DNA of 64,000 nucleotides from Cellvibrio polysaccharolyticus (GCF_015182315.1 NZ_PRDL01000001.1:1550001-1614000), one strand, 5' to 3'; shown: positions 8,331 through 17,815, counted from the stretch's first letter. The notes: generated by a model from the letters alone, not told the origin. Numbers and translations: made by a program.

Positions 8331-11146
8331 CAGTTATCTCCGGAGGAAAGTGATTTGATATGAGCGTGGCGGTTGAAGTGCGACAAACGGCCGAGGTAAG
8401 AAAGAATCACCAGCGTTGATCCCACTACCGTAACGTACACACCGATGTCAAAAATCAGCGCTGTCGCCAGCTCGAATTTGCCCACGATTGGCCAGGTGAC
8501 ATAGGTAAAGGCGGTGGTCAGGAAGGGATAACCAAACAACCAGCTACCAGCACCGGTGGCCGCTGCGATCAGTACGCCGATGGCGGCAACATTGCGATAA
8601 CGCCAGTTGATACGCTCCTGCACCCAGTCATTGCCGGAGGCAACGTATTGCAGAATCAGCGCCACACTGGTGATAAGACCGGCGATAAAACCGCCGCCGG
8701 GCAAGTTATGGCCGCGCAGGAAAATATAGGTAGATACCATCAGTGCCAGCGGTAACAGCAGGCGCGCCAGTACCATCAACACCGGTGGTGATGGTTCTTT
8801 CGCCCACACGTGCTCGGTGCCATCCGGGTTGGGCGGTGGCGGCAAGCGGAGTTTGCGCAGCATGGCGTAAATACCCATGGCGGCGACGGTGAGTACCGTA
8901 ATTTCACCCAGCGTATCGAAACCGCGGAAATCCACCAGGATGACGTTAACCACGTTGGTACCGCCACCGCCAGAAACTGCATTTGCCAGGTAATAATCAG
9001 CAATGGTTTCGTAAGGGCGGGTAAGAATGGCCCAGCAGAGCAAGCCGATGCCGGTACCAATACTGCCGGCAATCACAATGTCGCGGCTGACTTTAAGCGG
9101 GCCGGATTCATTGGGGGTGACTTGCGGTAAAAAGTAGAGCGCCAGCATCATCAGCACCACGGTGACCACTTCCACCGAAATTTGCGTCAGTGCCAGGTCG
9201 GGCGCTGAGAAGCGGATAAAGATCAGCGATACCACCAGGCCTACCACGCTGAGTAACAGCAGGGCGGCAAAGCGGTTGTGATGAATAAGCACCGTGCCCA
9301 CGGCGCCGACCATCATCACGATGGCCATCACCACGCTGACGGCATCTACCGGAGCTGCTGCAACAGAGCCGGTCAGTTTGTCGATAAACAGCAGCTGGGA
9401 TGCGCCCAGCACAATTACCATACCGAAAAACCATACCAGATAGCTTTGCAGCGAGCCGTTTTCAAACTTCTCGGTCAGCTGTTGCGCCAGTTGTTCGCTG
9501 CGCTGGATACGCGCCTCGAACATCACTTTTTCATCGCGTCGGTATTGTCGCTCATAGAAGGCGAACAAGCCTTTACGCTGGTAGTACAACAGCAGGCCAC
9601 CGGCGAGAGCGATACAGCTCATCAACAGCGGCAGGTTGAAACCATGCCAGATGGCAATTTTATAATCGGGCATGTCGCTACCCAATACCGCAAGGCCGGC
9701 AGCATGGAGGAATGGCGCAATGGTCAGGTTGGGGAACATTCCGATCACCACGCACAGCACTACCAGAATCGCCATGGGCGCAATCATGTAGTGCGGCGGT
9801 TCATGGGGCGGGTACTTCGGCAAATCGACCGGTTTACCACCAAAAAATACTTCGTAAACAAATCGGTAAGAGTAAGCCACGGCAAAGATACCGGCAAAGG
9901 TTGCCAGCAAGGGCACCAGCCAGGTGAGGTAGCCGGAGGTGTTGAGGTTGAGTGTCTCGGAGAAGAACATCTCCTTGCTGAGAAAGCCGTTCAACAGGGG
10001 AACACCGGCCATCGCCGAGGCTGCTACCATCGCCAGCGTCGTGGTTAAGGGCATAAATTGCCACATGCCATTCAGGCGGCGCATGTCGCGAGTGCCGGTC
10101 TCGTGGTCGATAATCCCGGCCGTCATAAACAGACTGGCTTTGAAGGTGGCATGGTTAATGATGTGGAAAAGTGCCGCGATGGCCGCCAGTTGGCTATTAA
10201 GGCCAAACAACAGGGTAATCAGCCCGAGATGGCTGATGGTGGAAAAGGCCAGCAAGCCTTTGAGGTCATGTTTGAACAGTGCGGTATAAGCGCCGAACAC
10301 CAGCGTAAACAGCCCCACCGACGAAACGATATAAAACCACAGGTCGGTGCCTGCCAGTGCCGGATACATCCGCGCCAGCAAAAATACCCCGGCTTTTACC
10401 ATGGTAGCCGAGTGCAAATAGGCGGATACCGGAGTGGGGGCATGCATGGCGTGTGGCAGCCAGAAGTGGAACGGAAACTGCGCGGATTTGGTAAAAGCAC
10501 CGATCAAAATCAGGATGAGTGCGACCGGATAGAGCTCGTGATTTTTGATCAGCTCGCCGGAGGCAAGAATCTCGGTCAGGTTAAAACTGCCAACAATTTT
10601 GCCCAGCAGCAATGCGCCACCCAGCAGCGCCAGCCCGCCGGCACCGGTAATGGTGAGCGCCATGCGAGCGCCTTTACGGGCATCTGACTGTACCGACCAA
10701 TAACTGATTAACAGGAATGAGGCGAGACTGGTTAACTCCCAGAACACAATCAGCAGCAGGATATTGTTGGAGATGACAATGCCCAGCATCGCCATCATAA
10801 AAATCTGCAGCAGGGCATAGAGTTTGCCCAGTGAATCCCGGGGGGATAGGTAATAGCGGGTATAAAGAATGACCAGCAAACCGATGCCGGTAATCATCAG
10901 CCCGAACATCATGCCCAGGCCATCAAGACGTAAGCTTAAGTCCAACCCCAGCAGCGGCAGCCAGCTGTGGTCATAAATAAAAGAGCCACCTGCCAATACG
11001 GTTGGCAGATGCCAAAGTAGCAGGGCAAGTGAAATCGCCGGACCGAGGGCCGCCGAAAAGGCACATAAGGTTCTTCCGAATTTCTCGGTTGCAAGAGGCA
11101 GACAAGCACCGAGGAGAGGCAACAGGATGATCAGTATTAAGGTCAT
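8330..11146 (-). CDS. mrpA: Na+(K+)/H+ antiporter fused subunits A and B
   Basis: A 938-residue fusion. The N-terminal two thirds is a NuoL-like MrpA antiporter module, with FHFWLPHAMHAPTPVSAYLH near residue 225. The C-terminal part carries an MrpB domain (LLPLALMVSTYIFLRGHNLP, about 780-925), so no separate mrpB exists; this is the six-gene, group 2 Mrp arrangement seen in proteobacteria. ATG at 11146 is preferred over GTG at 11155 because AGGTG lies eight bases before it. It heads the operon AB-C-D-E-F-G plus the M32 peptidase. Confidence 0.95.
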   Translation of the reverse strand: MTLILIILLPLLGACLPLATEKFGRTLCAFSAALGPAISLALLLWHLPTVLAGGSFIYDHSWLPLLGLDLSLRLDGLGMMFGLMITGIGLLVILYTRYYLSPRDSLGKLYALLQIFMMAMLGIVISNNILLLIVFWELTSLASFLLISYWSVQSDARKGARMALTITGAGGLALLGGALLLGKIVGSFNLTEILASGELIKNHELYPVALILILIGAFTKSAQFPFHFWLPHAMHAPTPVSAYLHSATMVKAGVFLLARMYPALAGTDLWFYIVSSVGLFTLVFGAYTALFKHDLKGLLAFSTISHLGLITLLFGLNSQLAAIAALFHIINHATFKASLFMTAGIIDHETGTRDMRRLNGMWQFMPLTTTLAMVAASAMAGVPLLNGFLSKEMFFSETLNLNTSGYLTWLVPLLATFAGIFAVAYSYRFVYEVFFGGKPVDLPKYPPHEPPHYMIAPMAILVVLCVVIGMFPNLTIAPFLHAAGLAVLGSDMPDYKIAIWHGFNLPLLMSCIALAGGLLLYYQRKGLFAFYERQYRRDEKVMFEARIQRSEQLAQQLTEKFENGSLQSYLVWFFGMVIVLGASQLLFIDKLTGSVAAAPVDAVSVVMAIVMMVGAVGTVLIHHNRFAALLLLSVVGLVVSLIFIRFSAPDLALTQISVEVVTVVLMMLALYFLPQVTPNESGPLKVSRDIVIAGSIGTGIGLLCWAILTRPYETIADYYLANAVSGGGGTNVVNVILVDFRGFDTLGEITVLTVAAMGIYAMLRKLRLPPPPNPDGTEHVWAKEPSPPVLMVLARLLLPLALMVSTYIFLRGHNLPGGGFIAGLITSVALILQYVASGNDWVQERINWRYRNVAAIGVLIAAATGAGSWLFGYPFLTTAFTYVTWPIVGKFELATALIFDIGVYVTVVGSTLVILSYLGRLSHFNRHAHIKSLSSGDN

Positions 11147-11241
11147 GAAGGCCACACCTGGATTGACACGGTTTTAAGTAAGACTGTTTTTAAAATGGAT
11201 CGAAAATGCCAGGCCCAAACCGCAGGCCAGCAGCGCCGACA

Positions 11242-11379
11242 TCAACAGCGAGGTTGTTCAGGTACCAGTGTGCGAAAAGAACAGCGCAATATCGGTTCGT
11301 TGTTGGTTTGCCGTGAAATGCGTGTTTTCACAGGAACAACGGATACAGAAGGCGGGTGGTGCAAGCTGGTTGATAACAT
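11242..11379 (-). CDS. Candidate 45-codon leader ORF upstream of mrp
   Basis: In the long leader before mrpAB a short minus-strand frame starts with ATG at 11379, preceded by AAGGAG at four bases, and runs 45 codons to TGA at 11242. The peptide is polar and rich in Pro, Ser, Thr and Arg, with no recognised domain. The strong ribosome binding site is the main evidence; the coding pattern is not persuasive. It could be a leader peptide, an unrelated small protein or chance. A plus-strand frame over the same bases looks no better. Confidence 0.25.
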   Translation of the reverse strand: MLSTSLHHPPSVSVVPVKTRISRQTNNEPILRCSFRTLVPEQPRC

Positions 11380-11403
11380 GGCACTCCTTAAGCAGGCTAT
11401 GGG

Positions 11404-11480
11404 TTTCTCTCTATTTTTCGGAGAGAAAATAACACACCCGCGGCGTAAAAAAAGTGTTTTGATTAATAATTGATCAAATA
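11404..11480 (-). promoter_or_regulatory. mrp operon control region with hairpin and palindrome
   Basis: The gap 11147-11680 separates mrp from pldA. It holds an 8-bp perfect hairpin (TTTCTCTC at 11404-11411 with GAGAGAAA at 11421-11428) just before the candidate leader ORF. It also holds an imperfect AT-rich palindrome, TTGAT-9 bp-ATCAA, near 11460-11475. These probably belong to the promoter and leader of mrp, but no -35/-10 pair is clear. Nearer pldA, CAGGGC (11623-11628) pairs with GCCCTG (11641-11646) followed by TTTT on the plus strand. Confidence 0.35.
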
Positions 11481-11680
11481 AAAACTATAGAAATATCAAT
11501 ACCCTGGTTAAATACCCGCACAAAAAAGCAGCACGCCCGGCAGGTCGGGTTATGGATATTTAATATAGTCCAGGAACGGAGTGGCTGAGGCGGGATTCAG
11601 GAATCGGGAGCTATGTTGCAAGCAGGGCCGCCCGAAGGCAGCCCTGTTTTGTAGCGGTCAGTACAAAAATAACCTGGAAA

Positions 11681-12772
11681 CTAGAAGAGGTCGGTGAAGA
11701 TAACGCCCAAACCGATGGTTTGTGTATGGTCGTTGTAATCAATCAGGCTTTCGCCGTAACCATTAAAGTATTTAAGGTAGCCGCGGATAGTTTGCGAGCG
11801 GCTGGAAATCGGAAAGCTCCAGCCCAGTTCTACCGCACCTTTGTTCTCACCGCGCAGGTTATTGCGCAGCATCATGCTGTAAATATTCGAGCGATGACGG
11901 TAGGCGGTGCTGAATTCAAAGTGGCCGAGAAATTTCTCGATATCCGGGTTATCGTCGCCTTTGGGGTCGCCAGGGTATTTGGCCTTGCTCTCGGGCAGGC
12001 GATACCATGGGGTTAAAGCGAACACCAGGTTGTCCTTTTCAAACACCGTATTGAACATGATCCGGTTCCAGCTGCGCGACAAGGTGCCGCTCTGGCCGTT
12101 TGACTGGTGATTAAGCACCGCTTCATTCAACACGTTGCGAAAGCCGAAAATCTCCCAGTCATTGGTGAAGCTGAGGATCAGTTCCGGCTCATGATTGGTT
12201 TCCCGGAAGGGTCTGGAAATATCGCCGTTATACACCTGCCAAAACGCGTGGTTGGTGTAGCCGAGATATAAATGACCGTTATCGCCAAAAATCCCTTCGC
12301 GTAGCAATATCTTGATGCTGAACTGGAACTCGGCCTCGGTATGTTTGAGATCTTGCAGTTGATCACCCGCTGCTGCGTAGGGCTCGCTATTGGGGTCACT
12401 TTTATAGGTGGCGGGGAGAATATAGTTGCGTTGATGTGGCGTCAGCATAAAACGGTTGCTGCGGTTGAGCGCTTCTATCGTCATGCGCTCCCGCGTTGCC
12501 TGGTTTTCAGCTCCACCATTGATGGCGTAGGGCGCGTTTTCCGGCTGCACCACTTCTTCAGTAACCTGCGCGGCAATTTTTTTCTCCAACAGTAGCGAGC
12601 AAGCTTCTTTCAGCTCGCGAACGCTCATGCTGTCCGCCGCACCAATAATGCTGGAACGAAGGCAGGCATCCAGCTCTTCGGGAGGAATGGTAACTTCAGT
12701 CGGGGTGGTTTGGGCCTGAATACAGCTGGCCACCAGTAGCAGGCCAGCGCCTGCCAGAGAATGTTTCATCAT
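11681..12772 (-). CDS. pldA: Outer-membrane phospholipase A1
   Basis: A 363-residue outer-membrane beta-barrel lipase (OMPLA) that hydrolyses phospholipids misplaced in the outer leaflet. A signal peptide (about 1-20, ending CIQA) is followed by an ~85-residue periplasmic extension with two Cys (37, 58), then the barrel. The catalytic triad is visible with E. coli spacing: His222 and Ser224 in NHQSNGQSG, and Asn236 in SWNR, 12 residues after the Ser. VASC in the signal resembles a lipobox, but a barrel enzyme is more likely cleaved after CIQA. It ends in Phe, as outer-membrane proteins do. Single-gene unit. Confidence 0.93.
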   Translation of the reverse strand: MMKHSLAGAGLLLVASCIQAQTTPTEVTIPPEELDACLRSSIIGAADSMSVRELKEACSLLLEKKIAAQVTEEVVQPENAPYAINGGAENQATRERMTIEALNRSNRFMLTPHQRNYILPATYKSDPNSEPYAAAGDQLQDLKHTEAEFQFSIKILLREGIFGDNGHLYLGYTNHAFWQVYNGDISRPFRETNHEPELILSFTNDWEIFGFRNVLNEAVLNHQSNGQSGTLSRSWNRIMFNTVFEKDNLVFALTPWYRLPESKAKYPGDPKGDDNPDIEKFLGHFEFSTAYRHRSNIYSMMLRNNLRGENKGAVELGWSFPISSRSQTIRGYLKYFNGYGESLIDYNDHTQTIGLGVIFTDLF

Positions 12773-13017
12773 GAATGCACCGCGACATCAAAAGTATAAG
12801 TATTACCGGTATTGTAGGTATTGTGCCAGCTATGGCAAGTCGCACGACCCGACGCTGTTTGCAAAAAAACGATTCGACACCCGAGCCGGCCAGGGTGAAT
12901 AATGGTGGGAATTGGCAACTTGAGGGTTTGTTCTGCAAGCCCGTGCTGTTTCTTTCGTTGTGGTTCATCGCACCGGCGTTGTTCGGCAACTGTTTCATCC
13001 AATCTGGAGGTGTGTAC

Positions 13018-13569
13018 ATGAAAATTGTTGCAATCAGTGGAAGTCTTCGCAAAGCATCGCTCAATAGCGCATTGCTGGAGGCCGCAAAAGCGTATTTTCC
13101 GGCGGATGCAGAGGTGACGATTTATCCCATTGATGACTTGCCGCTCTATAACCAGGATCTGGACGGTGATACCAAACCTGAGGCGGTAGTGCGCCTTAAG
13201 AACGCGGTTACCGAGGCTGATGCCTTGCTGATCGCCACGCCGGAATACAATTACAGCATTCCCGGCGGCCTGAAAAATGCCATCGACTGGGCATCGCGTC
13301 CCGGTTTTCAATCACCTCTGGCGCACAAGCCGGTGGCGGTAATGTCGGCTTCCATGTCATTGGTGGGCGGCGCCCGTGTGCAAGCGCAACTCAAGCAGGT
13401 TTTGCTGGGGGTGTTATCCGAGGTTTATAATGCACCGGAATTTCTGGTGCCGGCAGCCCATCAAGCTTTCTCCGAGTCCGGAGAGTTGACCGATGCAGAA
13501 GTAGCTCGCAAGCTGGAGCGTTTTATCGGTGATTTCGCCCGCTCGGTTGCTGCGCGCTCAACCGTGTAA
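13018..13569 (+). CDS. NADPH-dependent FMN reductase family protein
   Basis: A 183-residue flavodoxin-fold oxidoreductase of the ChrR/YieF/azoreductase group. The FMN phosphate loop is GSLRKASLN (residues 8-16) and the isoalloxazine loop is TPEYNYSIPGGLKNAIDW (about 78-95). Such enzymes reduce quinones, chromate or azo compounds and limit oxidative stress. The open frame continues upstream to 12775, but ATG at 13018 has GGAGGT seven bases before it and matches the family N-terminus. It is divergent from pldA with a 245-bp gap and has no operon partner. The true substrate is unknown. Confidence 0.93.
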   Translation: MKIVAISGSLRKASLNSALLEAAKAYFPADAEVTIYPIDDLPLYNQDLDGDTKPEAVVRLKNAVTEADALLIATPEYNYSIPGGLKNAIDWASRPGFQSPLAHKPVAVMSASMSLVGGARVQAQLKQVLLGVLSEVYNAPEFLVPAAHQAFSESGELTDAEVARKLERFIGDFARSVAARSTV

Positions 13570-13773
13570 GCCGCACAGGTTATTCCCTTCTTTTATTTCA
13601 GCGTCCGGATTGTGTGAACAATCCGGCTCGTCTTTTTTGGCTCTGCTTCCTTTCGCCCGGTTTATATTCCATTTTCTGTTGCCGTTTGTTGGTTCTTGCG
13701 CGGCAGCGGAGCGCGTTGCTATAACCAATGTTAAATAGTGTTAATGGTCGTTGTGCTTGCTCAAGTCTTAAGT

Positions 13774-13793
13774 AAAGTACTAGTCGACAAGAC
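13774..13793 (+). promoter_or_regulatory. Candidate operator upstream of the GH10 gene
   Basis: AAAGTACTAGTCGACAAGAC matches the sequence before uxuA in 13 of 15 positions over its core (TACTAGT-two bases-ACAAGA). It lies 15 bp before the GH10 start, overlapping the space just upstream of the ribosome binding site, a location suited to repression. It also sits inside a wider inverted repeat, AGTCTT (13764) and AAGACT (13789). Confidence 0.5.
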
Positions 13794-13808
13794 TATGAGG
13801 CAGTGTTT

Positions 13809-14957
13809 ATGACTATTTCCCGTCGTCGATTTGTTCTGGGGGCTGCCGCAATGGCAGCGGCAGCTGCGGTAAATGTTCGTGCATTTGCGGCAGCGGCTCA
13901 GGCAACCGGACTGAAAGACTATTATAAAAATGATTTCCTGATCGGCACGGCGATGAATGCCGCCACCTTTACCGACAACGATGTAGCTTTGCAGCAGTTA
14001 ATTGCACGTGAGTTCAATGCAATTACCGCTGAAAATGCCATGAAGTGGGAAGTTCTACGCCCCGAACTGAACAAGTGGGACTGGGATATTTCTGACAAAA
14101 TTGTCGAATTCGGCACAGAGCATGACATGCACGTTATTGGTCATACGCTGGTATGGCACAGCCAGGTTCCTGATGCGGTATTTCAGGATGACGCGGGCAA
14201 ACCACTGACTCGCGAAGCCTTGCTGGCGCGTATGGAAGAACACATCAATATTGTGGTGGGGCGTTACAAAGGCCGTATTCCTACCTGGGATGTGGTGAAC
14301 GAAGCGATTGAAGATGATGGTCAATGGCGAAAGAGTCACTGGTTGAATATTATCGGCCGCGACTATATTGCAAAGGCTTTCGAACTTGCGCACAAGGCAG
14401 ACCCTTCGGCACATTTGATGTACAACGACTACAGCATGTTTCTGGAAAAGAAACGCCAGGGCGTGGTCGATATGGTGCGCGAACTTAAAAAACAGAAGGT
14501 GCCCATTCACGGTGTGGGTATGCAAGGGCATCTGGGAATTTCCGGGCCGGATCTGGCCGAGGTGGAAAAAAGTATTATCGCTTTTGCCAACGAAGGGGTG
14601 CGTGTGCACATCACCGAGCTGGATGTGGATGTATTGCCTTCGGTATGGGAAATAACCGGGGCAGACATTGCTACCCGTTTTGACTACAAGCCGGAGATGG
14701 ACCCTTATCGCGATGGCTTGCCGGCTGAAAAAGAAGAGCAGTTGGCTGAACGTTATGAAGCGCTGTTCAAACTCTTTATTCGTCACCGCGATAAAATTGA
14801 TCGCGTCAGCACCTGGGGCACCAGTGATGATGCCAGTTGGAAAAATGATTTTCCCATCAAGGGTCGCGTTAATTACCCCTTATTGTTTGACCGCAATCGT
14901 GAGCCCAAGCTGGCGTGGCATAAGGTTGCCGCTGTGCCTGCAGCGGTTAACCGCTAA
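13809..14957 (+). CDS. GH10 endo-1,4-beta-xylanase with Tat signal
   Basis: A 382-residue single-domain xylanase that cuts beta-1,4-xylan or xylo-oligosaccharides with retention. The N-terminus TISRRRFVLGAAA is a twin-arginine signal, so the enzyme is probably exported folded. The catalytic pair is clear: acid/base Glu165 in WDVVNEA and nucleophile Glu270 in HITELDV; HTLVWHSQVP is also present. There is no carbohydrate-binding module, unlike many secreted Cellvibrio xylanases, which fits action on short, imported oligosaccharides in the periplasm. ATG at 13809 is chosen over GTG at 13803 because GAGG sits eight bases before it. GH95 and two TonB receptors follow. Confidence 0.95.
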   Translation: MTISRRRFVLGAAAMAAAAAVNVRAFAAAAQATGLKDYYKNDFLIGTAMNAATFTDNDVALQQLIAREFNAITAENAMKWEVLRPELNKWDWDISDKIVEFGTEHDMHVIGHTLVWHSQVPDAVFQDDAGKPLTREALLARMEEHINIVVGRYKGRIPTWDVVNEAIEDDGQWRKSHWLNIIGRDYIAKAFELAHKADPSAHLMYNDYSMFLEKKRQGVVDMVRELKKQKVPIHGVGMQGHLGISGPDLAEVEKSIIAFANEGVRVHITELDVDVLPSVWEITGADIATRFDYKPEMDPYRDGLPAEKEEQLAERYEALFKLFIRHRDKIDRVSTWGTSDDASWKNDFPIKGRVNYPLLFDRNREPKLAWHKVAAVPAAVNR

Positions 14958-15187
14958 TCCTTATTACTCTCCGGTACGCCCGTGCCGGAGGGTTATCGCA
15001 CAACCATCATGGTTTTAATGCCAGGCTGTTAATCGGCAAGGCTATAATGCTCTCTCCGTTCATTCCTCTCCACAGTTTGTCTTTCTCCTGCCTTTATCGC
15101 GCTTTGCTCGCGCAATTTTTTGTCTATCAGTCGCGGCATTTGTGTAATCATAGGTAAGAAATATTGCACAGGTGAAATTTTTCACTT

Positions 15188-15221
15188 AGTATCAAATGGT
15201 CTTTGATACTATATATAAGAT
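15188..15221 (+). promoter_or_regulatory. Candidate operator upstream of the GH95 gene
   Basis: The 323-bp gap before the GH95 gene contains TTTGATACTATATATAAGAT (15202-15221), nearly identical to the site before uxuA apart from a deletion of one base and single changes. Its left half is mirrored by AGTATCAAA (15188-15196), giving a perfect 9-bp inverted repeat with a 5-bp spacer. The site is 59 bp before the start codon. I see nothing else in 14958-15187. Confidence 0.55.
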
Positions 15222-15280
15222 AAATTCCAGATTTTACCTTTGACTGATTAATAAAACTCATAAAGTAAGAGGTCGATAAC

Positions 15281-17704
15281 ATGCGGGAAGGCTCTACGCG
15301 CCTCAGTCGCCAGTTCAACACGCGCCGACATTTTAAAGCATTCACTTTTCTCCTTTGTAGTATCTGGATCACACCTTACGCCATCGCAGAAGATAACCAG
15401 GCTTTGACGATTCGCTTTGATGCGCCGGCCAGTGATTGGGAGCGGGAAGGGCTGCCCATTGGGAATGGTGCAATGGGAGCTGTGGTTATTGGCGAGTTGC
15501 AACGGGATATTCTGCAATTTAATGAAAAAACCTTATGGACCGGCGGCCCCGGAGCTAAAGGGGGTTACGACTTTGGTTTGCCAGATAAGCCGCAGGTTAA
15601 AGCGCTGAAAAAAGTGCAGCAGCACTTTGAAAAAGAATCCGCCTTATCACCGGATGACGCGGCCGCTGCGCTGGGTAGAAAAATTACCGGTTACGGCGAT
15701 TACCAGAGTTTTGGTCATCTGGAGTTCGATTTTAAAGCACCAAAGGACGCTACCGATTATCGTCGCGAGCTGGATTTGAATAACGCCATGGTTCGTGTCA
15801 GTTACAGCGATGAAGGTGTGCGTTATACCCGTGAATATTTTGCCAGTTACCCTGATCAGCTTATCGCGGTTCGCCTGAGTGCCGACCAGCCAGGAAAAAT
15901 TACCGTCAGTACCGGTGTGGGGGTGCATGATAACCGCACCATCAAACAAACATTTGATCAATACGGGCTGGTGATTAACGGTGAGCTGAACGATAACGGC
16001 TTGCAATACCAAACCCGCGTGGCGGTTCGACATCAGGGTGGCGACATTCGCCGCGATGAAAGCGACCACCGCATTCATATCAGTAATGCCGATGAAGTGG
16101 TGCTAATGCTGACCGCCGGAACCAATTACCGTCAGGCCTATCCGCAATACCGGGGTGAACATCCGGATGCCGTGTTGGCGAGCAGAATAAAAGCCGTTGC
16201 CACTCTGGATTGGCAGAAGTTGCTGGCTCGTCATCAACAGGATTATCACGGTTTATTTAATCGCGTTGCGTTAAATATTGGCCAGCAGATGCCCGATGTC
16301 GCCACACCGGTATTGCTGGCCAATTACCCTGCAAACAATTCCGCCGCTGCCAACCGCGCGTTGGAAGCCTTGTATTTTCAATTCGGTCGCTACCTGTTAA
16401 TTGCCTCGTCCCGCGCTGGTTCACTGCCCGCCAATTTGCAGGGGGTGTGGAACCATTCTGCCACGCCGCCCTGGAATGCCGATTACCATGTGAATATCAA
16501 TTTGCAAATGAATTATTGGCTGGCCGATGTGACCAACTTGTCGGAAACCAATGTACCGCTCTTCGATTTTATTGATTCATTGATCGAGCCGGGTCAAGTG
16601 TCAGCGAAAAAACTGGTCGGTGCCAAAGGCTGGACGCTGTTTTTAAACACCAATATTTGGGGCTTTACCGGCGTTATTCAGTGGCCAACCGCTTTTTGGC
16701 AACCCGAAGCGGGTGCCTGGCTGGCGCAACATTATTGGGATCATTACCGGTTTACCGGTGACGAAGCTTTTTTGAAAAATCGTGCCTGGCCTGCGATAAA
16801 AGGCGCTGCAGAATTTTGGCTGGATGCGCTGGTAAAAGACAAACGCGATGGCTTGCTGGTGGTATCGCCCAGCTATTCCCCAGAGCATGGCGATTTCACT
16901 GTGGCGAGCGCCATGTCACAGCAAATTGTTTTCGATGTATTACGCAACGCGCGTGATGCAGCGAGCATTGTTGGTGACAAATCTTTTGCCAACAAGGCAA
17001 ACAGCACGCTTGAAAAACTGGACCCCGGTTTGCGTATTGGCTCCTGGGGGCAATTACAGGAGTGGAAAGAAGATCTGGATGATCCGGAAAATAAACACCG
17101 TCACATCTCCCACCTGTTTGCGTTGCACCCTGGCAATCAAATCAATATTGCCACTGAGCCGCAATATCTCGAAGCGGCTAAAGTTTCCCTGAATGCACGC
17201 GGCGATGGTGGTACCGGTTGGGCGCAAGCCTGGAAAATAAATATGTGGGCGCGTTTGCATGACGGCAACCGTGCGCACAAGGTGCTTTCTGAACAGTTGC
17301 AACAGAGCACCTTGCCCAATCTCTGGGACAACCATCCGCCCTTTCAAATTGACGGTAACTTTGGTGCTACGGCGGGCATTGCCGAAATGCTGTTGCAAAG
17401 TCATAACCAGGAGTTGCACATACTGCCCGCGCTTCCCGCCAGCTGGCCGCAAGGTTCAGTACAAGGGCTTAAAGCACGAGGTAATTTAACCATTGACCTC
17501 GCCTGGCAAGAAAACCGTTTGCAACACATGACAATGGTTGCCGGGTCGTCCGGCAAGCTGCAATTACGTCTTGCATCGCCGGGTGATTACACCTTGAGTG
17601 AAGTGGAAGGCGGCAAGAAAATCACGCTGAATAACCATAATAATGTATTGGAATTCAACGCAGAACAGGGGAAATCCTACCGGTTAACTGCCAATAAAGA
17701 TTGA
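15281..17704 (+). CDS. GH95 alpha-L-fucosidase (or related alpha-L-galactosidase)
   Basis: An 807-residue inverting glycosidase that removes alpha-1,2-linked L-fucose, or L-galactose, from side chains such as those of xyloglucan. A basic N-terminus and hydrophobic stretch (about 17-36, ending YAIA) form a signal peptide. The domain begins with PIGNGAMGAVV and NEKTLWTGGPG. Catalytic candidates, by analogy with bifidobacterial AfcA, are Asn405 and Asn407 in DYHVNINLQMNYW, Glu535 in SYSPEHG and Asp691 in QIDGNFG. Length is typical of single-domain bacterial GH95. It follows the GH10 gene and precedes two TonB receptors. Fucose versus galactose specificity cannot be read here. Confidence 0.92.
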   Translation: MREGSTRLSRQFNTRRHFKAFTFLLCSIWITPYAIAEDNQALTIRFDAPASDWEREGLPIGNGAMGAVVIGELQRDILQFNEKTLWTGGPGAKGGYDFGLPDKPQVKALKKVQQHFEKESALSPDDAAAALGRKITGYGDYQSFGHLEFDFKAPKDATDYRRELDLNNAMVRVSYSDEGVRYTREYFASYPDQLIAVRLSADQPGKITVSTGVGVHDNRTIKQTFDQYGLVINGELNDNGLQYQTRVAVRHQGGDIRRDESDHRIHISNADEVVLMLTAGTNYRQAYPQYRGEHPDAVLASRIKAVATLDWQKLLARHQQDYHGLFNRVALNIGQQMPDVATPVLLANYPANNSAAANRALEALYFQFGRYLLIASSRAGSLPANLQGVWNHSATPPWNADYHVNINLQMNYWLADVTNLSETNVPLFDFIDSLIEPGQVSAKKLVGAKGWTLFLNTNIWGFTGVIQWPTAFWQPEAGAWLAQHYWDHYRFTGDEAFLKNRAWPAIKGAAEFWLDALVKDKRDGLLVVSPSYSPEHGDFTVASAMSQQIVFDVLRNARDAASIVGDKSFANKANSTLEKLDPGLRIGSWGQLQEWKEDLDDPENKHRHISHLFALHPGNQINIATEPQYLEAAKVSLNARGDGGTGWAQAWKINMWARLHDGNRAHKVLSEQLQQSTLPNLWDNHPPFQIDGNFGATAGIAEMLLQSHNQELHILPALPASWPQGSVQGLKARGNLTIDLAWQENRLQHMTMVAGSSGKLQLRLASPGDYTLSEVEGGKKITLNNHNNVLEFNAEQGKSYRLTANKD

Positions 17705-17759
17705 TGGGCCAGGCTGACTGACAAGCCCGAATTTTTTAGCGTTATTTATTATTAGCGAC

Positions 17760-17783
17760 AAGGCTCTTTATTTAAAGAGCCTT
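17760..17783 (+). terminator. Hairpin after the GH95 gene
   Basis: AAGGCTCTTT and AAAGAGCCTT form a perfect 10-bp stem with an ATTT loop. Only two T follow, so it is a weak terminator or an mRNA 3' end stabiliser. Confidence 0.55.
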
Positions 17784-17815
17784 CGGTTAACTATTGCTCC
17801 GATTTCAGGATTACG

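Noticed and set aside
9278..10048. 256-codon plus-strand frame over mrpA
   Set aside because: His/Gln-rich translation typical of the reverse strand of membrane-protein genes.
11195..11473. 92-codon plus-strand frame upstream of mrp
   Set aside because: No ribosome binding site or domain; composition is like non-coding leader sequence.
11460..11475. FNR/Anr-like box in the mrp control region
   Set aside because: The TTGAT and ATCAA halves are 9 bp apart rather than 4, so it does not fit the FNR site.
12769..13311. 180-codon minus-strand frame over the FMN reductase and pldA promoter
   Set aside because: It crosses a divergent promoter region and a recognised enzyme; no ribosome binding site or domain.
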